Below, one piece after another: positions 1 to 5,700 of a stretch of 10,821 bases of DNA; position 1 is the first letter of the stretch, and each line of letters begins with the position of its first letter. The stretch covers positions 177,547 to 188,367 of the forward strand of contig MU646688.1 of the NCBI GenBank assembly GCA_026770585.1, read 5' to 3'. The notes below the pieces were generated by a model, which was not told where the DNA came from, did not search any database, and saw only the letters and a list, made by a program, of their open reading frames with translations. Both the position numbers and the translations under genes were made by a program. Source of the DNA: Baffinella frigidus (lineage: Eukaryota; Cryptophyceae; Cryptomonadales; Baffinellaceae).

Positions 1-449
1 GGCAAAGTTACAGGTCTCGTCCAGATAAGAACTTTTCCCATAGGAACCTCATTGGTTAGAGGCGGGGAACACACAGTTATTTAGCTCGTAGTGACTTAAA
101 TCGGTACCGAGGCGGGCCCGTGCGGGGGGCAAAAAATGTTTTTTTCTGGCAAAAGTCAATTATTCTGAGGAAAAATTGTCAACTTTTGGTTCGCTTCAAC
201 ACCCTCCTCGTTTAGATTATTTCTGCTCAAGGTAATAAGTGTATCCCCTCTTCACGAGCCTCTGCACTGGAGAGCGAAACGCGATCCGAGAGCAAAAATG
301 CTTTCTCTGCAGTCCTTTCTACGGAAGGGCGTGTCGTTGGCATATGTTGGGAGCATTTAAAACCTAAAGGACCTAAAAGGACCTGCAACACCAGCCTCTC
401 ACTCCGACTTCGAAGGGATTTTGAATAACCACTTAGCGATACGACCTAG
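1..449. other. No gene recognised (intergenic)
   Basis: No frame shows a protein I recognise. The only local pattern is a short tandem at about 359-385, where AAAGGACCT is repeated. Function is unknown. Confidence 0.5.
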
Positions 450-477
450 GACCCTACGGTAGGCAACCCGTAGGGTC
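450..477. repeat. Short inverted repeat, 10-bp arms
   Basis: GACCCTACGG (450-459) is perfectly complementary to CCGTAGGGTC (468-477) across an 8-bp loop. It carries the CCTAC/GTAGG motif that recurs at 895-909, 1906-1918, 3670-3680 and 6891-6908. It is probably the core of a decayed fold-back element. Confidence 0.6.
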
Positions 478-510
478 GTAGGGGGGTTCCTGCGGACAAG
501 GTAACGGAAA

Positions 511-557
511 GGTGGCCCGATTGGGGCCGAAAATCTTTTCATAGCCCGCTGTGTGGC
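511..557 (+). repeat. Dispersed repeat, copy 1 (second copy inverted at 5094-5140)
   Basis: The stretch GTGGCCCGATT, then GGGCCGAAAATC, then TAGCCCGCTGTGTG recurs in reverse complement at 5094-5140 inside intron 9 of the MYND gene, with only a few mismatches. Two copies in opposite orientation suggest a mobile or formerly mobile element whose ends I cannot define. Confidence 0.7.
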
Positions 558-832
558 TGGGTCTGCGGTACAAATCCGGGGCTGCTGCGGCTCATCTGGG
601 AGTAGCCACCATCCCTCCCGCTATTTCAGATCAGGCGACTGAAAAAACGGCTTTACGTCTCCATTGTCCGCCTATGGTGGGAGCTCGAAAAACCTCAAGG
701 ACATTTCGTTCTAGGAAAGACTCGGCTCACCTCGCCTTCTTGTCGCGGGTGGGTTCGACAATTACTCAACCCCGTCTTTCCCCTGTTGCATTCTTTCTGC
801 ATGGGTTTGGCAAAACGGCGAATCCTCCCTTA
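558..832. other. No gene recognised
   Basis: A 142-codon plus-strand reading frame crosses this region (551-979). It runs from a dispersed repeat into a fold-back element and has no recognisable domain, so I treat it as chance. Nothing else is supported here. Confidence 0.45.
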
Positions 833-936
833 CTTATCCGTTCAGTGGTGAGGCGGTCAAATTTGACCACCAAGAGGTCCTGGGAGGTCCTAGGGCCCTA
901 CCGTAGGGCATATGATCCTACTGGGTACTTACGGGG
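833..936 (-). mobile_element. Decayed fold-back element, related to the one at 1855-2015
   Basis: Read on the minus strand, this block follows the 1855-2015 element in order: CCCGTAAGT, then a CCCTAC/GTAGGG palindrome (895-909, perfect 7-bp arms), then GGACCT repeats, then a GGTCAAA/TTTGACC palindrome (855-868, perfect), then a TTATCCG-like end. The shared order and sequence support one element family. The outer arms here are more diverged than in the other copy. Confidence 0.55.
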
Positions 937-995
937 TAATAAATCAGAATGTGTCGCGCCTTCGCCGCGAGCGTGTTGACTCACATTTTGAGATT

Positions 996-1122
996 CCACC
1001 AACCCTCGCAGCTTTCTCAAACCTCTAAACGTCCTTCTATTTCCCGGTACAAATATGACCAGGGGAAAAATGTACATGTACTTAAACGATTTAGGATTTG
1101 TGCGGGCTGTGAGGGTTGGTGG
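996..1122. mobile_element. MITE-like element, family A copy 1
   Basis: The terminal inverted repeats are CCACCAACCCTCGCAGC at 996-1012 and GCTGTGAGGGTTGGTGG at 1106-1122 (16 of 17 complementary), around about 93 bp with no coding capacity. The same termini bound elements at 2425-2636 and 3558-3746. The similarity runs inward to CAAATC-like sequence, so these are copies of one family. I cannot define a clear target-site duplication. Confidence 0.7.
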
Positions 1123-1270
1123 TGGATCACTGGCGGGCGGAACACGTGACCACACGCTCTCGGGTGAGGTACAACTCCGAACGTTCCCTCGGTCCTGCTT
1201 GATAAGAAGCTGAAACCGCAGGGGTCTCTGAAATGAAACCCGACTTTCATTGCAAGGTGCAACCCGCGAA
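1123..1270. other. No gene recognised
   Basis: No supported coding frame, RNA gene or repeat is seen between the MITE and the CCCTAAA array. Confidence 0.4.
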
Positions 1271-1278
1271 CTCCAAAA

Positions 1279-1425
1279 CCCAAACCCTACGCCCTAAACC
1301 ATAAACCCTAAACACTAAACCATAAGCCATAAACCTTAAACCATAAACCCTAAACCCTGAACCCTAAACCCTAAACCCTGAACCCTAAACCCTAAACCCT
1401 AAACCCTAAACTCTTAACCCAAAAT
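1279..1425 (+). repeat. Interstitial telomere-like array, CCCTAAA on the plus strand
   Basis: Degenerate CCCTAAA units occur with ATAAACC, CTGAACC and similar variants. This array has the opposite orientation to every other heptamer array in the window (TTTAGGG on plus). The others lie in introns of the minus-strand gene. If the intron rule holds, this one could be an intron of a plus-strand gene, but I found no convincing exons next to it. Confidence 0.9.
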
Positions 1426-1854
1426 CCTAAAGCAAACCGGAGACGGTGCGTTTTTGCAAGAGAGACCTGAGTCAATTCCAACTCGGTGGCCATGAATACT
1501 TTCCAACAGTGGCTACCACGCCACAGTCTTGGAAGGGGTCGCCAAAAGTCGATTCCTCCTGGAGGCAGTGGTTTCCAAAAGCCAACAGTCCTAGATATCT
1601 AGGACTTATAAAAATTAACCCCCTCCTCCAATCTGGCGTGGCACATGTATGTTTGAGCAGGGACGGCGAGAGATGCCCTGCGGGACCTCTAGGGTTTCTT
1701 GATTGCATATAACAGACCACCTGGTACGAGCCAGAACCTCAAGTGCTGGACGGCGTTTCTTTCCCTTGTTGTAGGGGCGCCGCCAACCTATTGTAGGAGC
1801 GCCTTCACCTTTGATGAGCGCCCACCCCCCCTGTGAGGACCTGGACTATCACGA
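1426..1854. other. No gene recognised
   Basis: Two overlapping frames of about 85 codons occupy opposite strands here. They are composition shadows without recognisable motifs. No repeat was identified apart from short GGCGCC-containing pairs near 1775-1805. Confidence 0.4.
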
Positions 1855-2015
1855 GAGCCCGCCTCGGGGTGACGATATCCCGTAAGTGGCCAGAAGACGC
1901 TTACGCCCTACCGTAGGGGCCTGGGACCTGCCTAGGACCTATCGGGGGTCAACTTTGACCCCCTGGCCACTTAAGGGATAGAGCAGTGGCTCCAACGTCA
2001 TCCCGAGGCGGGCTC
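1855..2015. mobile_element. Fold-back element with two nested pairs of arms
   Basis: The outer arms begin with GAGCCCGCCTCGG at 1855-1874 and end with CCGAGGCGGGCTC at 1996-2015 (19 of 20 complementary). The inner arms are TATCCCGTAAGTGGCCAG (1876-1893) and its near-perfect complement at 1963-1980. The loop holds two more palindromes, CCCTAC-C-GTAGGG (1906-1918) and GGGGGTCAA-CT-TTGACCCCC (1944-1963). Almost the whole block can pair with itself, as in a fold-back or MITE element. It has no coding capacity. Confidence 0.8.
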
Positions 2016-2048
2016 CTCCCAGCACTCGACAAGCCAGTCGGAAGGGTG

Positions 2049-2160
2049 CCAAGTGGACACCTGTCCACTTAGGACTTAAGTTGCCCTCACCTGGATCAAC
2101 TTAAGTCACCTCGAGGAACCTGACCACTTAGGACTTAGATAAAGGGGAACTCCCCTTTTC
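2049..2160. repeat. Cluster of small palindromes and CACTTAGGACTTA repeats
   Basis: CCAAGTGGACA pairs with TGTCCACTTAGG at about 2049-2073. AAAGGGGA-AC-TCCCCTTT lies near 2141-2158. The phrase CCACTTAGGACTTA occurs twice. These look like remnants of further fold-back elements. Confidence 0.45.
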
Positions 2161-2270
2161 CTACTTTGAGGATGTCGAGTTCGGCAGACACCGCCTGGAT
2201 GAGCGCCACCTCTCCACTGCTCCTCTGCCACCCAGGGTTAAAATAATTAAATCCATTATGATAATCAATA

Positions 2271-2376
2271 CATGTCACGTTAAGTCAACTGCCTTGTTAC
2301 GTTAAGTCAACCAGCCAGAACATGTCACGTTCAGTCAACTGCCTTGCCAGCCAGAGTCGTGAGTCAACTGCCTGCA
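2271..2376 (+). repeat. Minisatellite built on GTTAAGTCAACTGCC
   Basis: About four irregular units contain (C)ACGTTAAGTCAACTGCC or CAGTCAACTGCC, two preceded by CATGTCACGT and two followed by CCAGCCAGA. The same GTTGACTTA core appears in the fold-back arms at 8706-8802 and at 5333-5345, so the array probably grew from an element end. Confidence 0.65.
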
Positions 2377-2424
2377 CTGGGAGCAGGCCCCCCGGCAACT
2401 TACCGCCGAGGATCGGACAGTTGA

Positions 2425-2636
2425 CTTACCACCAACCCTCACGGTGAGACCAAATCAACGAATTCTTGGAGCCATTTTCCCGGTGCAGACCCCCCAGATG
2501 TGGGGTAGCTGACAAAAACAAATAAAATTAAAAGTCCTATTCGCCCACAAAGGTCAGGTTTTGAGAGTTTTAAAAGTGCTTTGCACAAAAGGTCAAAAAT
2601 CGTCGATTAAGTCCGCCCGTGAGGGTTGGAGGTAAG
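2425..2636. mobile_element. MITE-like element, family A copy 2, overlapping the 3' end of the MYND gene
   Basis: The terminal inverted repeats begin CTTACCACCAACCC (2425-2444) and end GGGTTGGAGGTAAG (2617-2636), complementary at 19 of 20 positions. The inner part continues with ACGGGCGGAC and AATCGACGA, like the other family A ends. The element is about 212 bp and has no ORF of its own. Its right end is read on the minus strand as the last 13 codons and the TGA of the MYND gene model. Confidence 0.75.
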
Positions 2637-2736
2637 GTGAAAGGTTATGGGTGTGAGTGCAGGTTATGAAGCTGACCCGATCGAGGATCTTGAGGCGGCA
2701 GACTGCGTGCCCCATCATCTCTTCGAACGCTGCGGC
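2593..2736 (-). CDS. Exon 13, terminal (residues 310-356 and stop)
   Basis: It reads AAAFEEMMGHAVCRLKILDR, then a tail to TGA at 2593-2595. The acceptor is GAAGCAG|GCCGCA. The first 20 residues fit the helical repeat; the rest does not look like the family. The last 13 residues are encoded by the terminal repeat of the MITE at 2425-2636. A GT donor at CGG|GTCAGC could instead lead to a further exon that I could not find. Confidence 0.7.
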   Translation of the reverse strand, partial: AAAFEEMMGHAVCRLKILDRVSFITCTHTHNLSPYLQPSRADLIDDF

Positions 2737-5700
2737 CTGCTTCAGGGTTCAGCATTCAGCCTTTCGGGTTCAGGGTTAAGGGTTTAGGTTTAGGGTTTAG
2801 GGTTTGGGTTTAGGGTGTAGGGTTGAGGGTTGAGGGTTGAGGGTGTAGGGTTGAGGGTTTAAGCATTAATTAGGGTTTAGGGTGTAAGGTTTAGGGTGTA
2901 AGGTTTAGGGTTTAGGTTTTAGGGCGCAGGATGTAGGGTTCAGGGGTTAGAGTTTAGGGGTTAGAGTTTAGGGTTTAGGGTTTAGGGTGTAGGGTGTAGG
3001 GTGTAGGGTGTAGGGTGTAGGGTGTAGGGTGTAGGGTGTAGGGTTGAGGGTGCAGGGTGTAGGGTTGAGGGTGCAGGGTCCACCATGTCCAGCACGGCCG
3101 TGCGGTTCTTGCGCATCAGGTCGAGCATAACACGCACCTGGTTCAGGGTTCAGGGTTTGGGGTTTAGGGTTTAGGATTTGGGTTTTAGGGTTTGGGTTTT
3201 AGGGTTTCGGGTTTCGGGTCTAGGGGTGCACCTCCGCCGCGGCCTCTTGCGGTTTCCCGCGTGCCTGGTTGAGGGTTTAGGGGTTAGGGTTTAGGGGTTA
3301 GGGTTTAGGGGTTAGGGTTTAGGGTTTAGGGGTTAGGGTTGAGGGTTGAGGGTTGAGGGAGAGCGCACGGTGCAACAGGTGCACTTGTCGTCCCTCGGGC
3401 GAGGTGGAACCTGTGACTGACAAAGTGAAAAATCTGATCAAAATCCAATGGCTCCAGGATAGTTGGGGACCCTGTGGCAGACGCTGTTGGGCCGAGCTGG
3501 AAGCAAGGGCCGAGCATTGTCAAGGGGTTCCCAACGCGTGGTGAAGATGAACAGGTCCCACCAACCCTGACGGCTTGCTCAAATCGTCGGATCCAGGCCT
3601 GGGGATCTGTACCAGGAAATGTCGGATTCCGACTTTAAAGCCATCTATTCCCTGTGTCACTGGAATTTTCCTACGGTAGGGTCCTACGGGTTTCCTAAAC
3701 AAGAAGATGGTCGGTTTCGATTTGAGGGGGCCGTGAGGGTTGGTGGACTAGTGTATCACTCAACGCAAGGCTTAAGGGCCTATCGAGGACCTGTATCGAG
3801 AGTAATAAAGAAGAAGAATGAAAAGAAAAAGAAGAAAAGGAAGAAGAAGAAGAAGAAGAAGAAGAAGAAGAAGAAGAAGAAGACGCAGACGCAGACGAAG
3901 AAGAGGAGGACCTCGAGCAACCGCGCACTTTTCTCAGCTGCGGAAACGATTACAAATAATACTTTCTGGAAACGAAATTTACTACACAATTGGGTCTTAC
4001 TAGTAATAGTAAACCCCCTGTGTAGTAATTCTCGATGCCAGAAAAGCAACATTTTGCATCGTTTCCGTAGTTGAGTTCGCAATGCTTCGCAACTCCTCGA
4101 AACACTCCAGTACAGAGAGCATCCAAACGTATGTATCGAGGAGCCCATATCAAGAGAGGCAGAGCGCGCGGACCTCGTGAAGCCGCGCAGAGCAAGCCAC
4201 GCACTGTTCGGCTTGCTGATGCTTCTGACAGAGCTAGGCTACGTCGGAGTTCTCCGCTATGTCGGAGTTCCCCAACCTGCCCACATGGTCCCAGGGCCTC
4301 GTGAAAGCGCGCACTGCACACACAGGCTCCGCATCTCCTCGAATCGCTCCAGTACAAACAGCATCTCAACGTATGTATTAAGGAGCCGAGATCAAGTGAG
4401 GCAGAGGGCGGACCTCGTGAAGGCGCGCAGAGCTCAGGAGGCTGCGCAACTCCTCGACGCTCAAATGCCCCTGGCGTACCGACTCCGCCGCGGCCGCCTC
4501 GCGATACCGCGGCACCAACGGCGCCACCTTCAACGGAGAGGGAGAGAGTGATTTAGCGACGACCAACTGGTCCGGATCCACTTCATCATGGCTACCTTCA
4601 ACAAGCCCACACACCCGCCACTTTCAATTCTCGTAGCGACTCCGCCGTGGCCGCCCCGCGATAGCGCGGCACCAACGGCGCCACCTTGAGGGTTCCGGGT
4701 TCAGGGTTTGGGGATCAGGATGCAGGGTGCAGGGTTCAGGGTTCAGGATGCAGGGTTTATGGTTGAGGGTGCATGGTGCATGGTGCATGGTGTAGGGTGC
4801 ATTTTGCAGGGTGCAGGGTTCAGGGGCCTCGCGATAGCGCGGCACCAACGGCGCCACCGTTGGTAGACATCTGCCGGTTACAGGCATGTGGTGGTCTCTT
4901 CTGGTGCCAAAACACTGCCCGTAACGCGCGAATCCGTACTGGCCGCCTCGCGATAGCGCGGGACCAGCGGTTCCACCTTCAACAAACCCAAACACCCGCC
5001 ACTTTCAGTTCGCGTTGCGACTCCGCCTTGCCCGCCTCGCCCAGTGGCTCCACCTGAATGTCTCAGGCCATGCAATTTGAACCACCTTTTAGGCTCACAC
5101 AGCGGGCTACCAAGGGATTTTCGGCCCAAATCGGGCCACCTGTCTCAAGGGTAGATTTTGTCAGATTTTGCTATTTTAGCGTCGACACAGCTTTACCATA
5201 GAACAAACCCCACCTCACGATAGCAAAAACACGATTTAAATTGCATGGCCTCGTCCGTGAACCTGGTGACGGCGGTTACATGGATGTGGTGGTCTCTTCT
5301 GGTGGCAAAAGACTGCCCGTAATCCACCGTTACTTAAGTCAACGTAGGTTGCACTTTTGCGTCGAGACGTTGGACTCTGGACTTTTGTCTCGGTGGGCCA
5401 CCGCGCTCTGGCTCGGTAATGGCCGCCTCAGCGCCGCGCTATAGCGCGGCACCCAACGTGCCTCCACCTTCGGGGTGCAAGGTTCAGGCTTTGGGCATCA
5501 GGGTTCAGGGTGCAGGGTTCAGGGTGCAGGGTTCAGGGTGCAGGGTTTAGGATTTAGGGTTTAGGGTGCAGGGTTCAAGGTGCAGGGTTTAGGGTGCAGG
5601 GTTCAGAGTTCAGGGTGCAGGGTTCAGGGTGCAGGGTTCAGGGTTCAGGGTTTAGGGTACAGTGTGCAGGGTGCAGGGTGCAGGGTGCAGGGTTCAGGGT

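Noticed and set aside
551-979. 142-codon plus-strand ORF as a gene
   Set aside because: It starts in a dispersed repeat, runs through a fold-back element, and shows no domain, repeat structure or plausible helix pattern.
3619-4148. Lys-, Arg-, Ser- or Phe-rich ORFs
   Set aside because: They are translations of the GAA microsatellite in different frames, extended by chance into the neighbouring repeats.
4177-4551. 124-codon plus-strand ORF across the exon 10 region
   Set aside because: It is antisense to exon 10 and its tandem copies. The minus strand gives the family-like motifs and splice sites.
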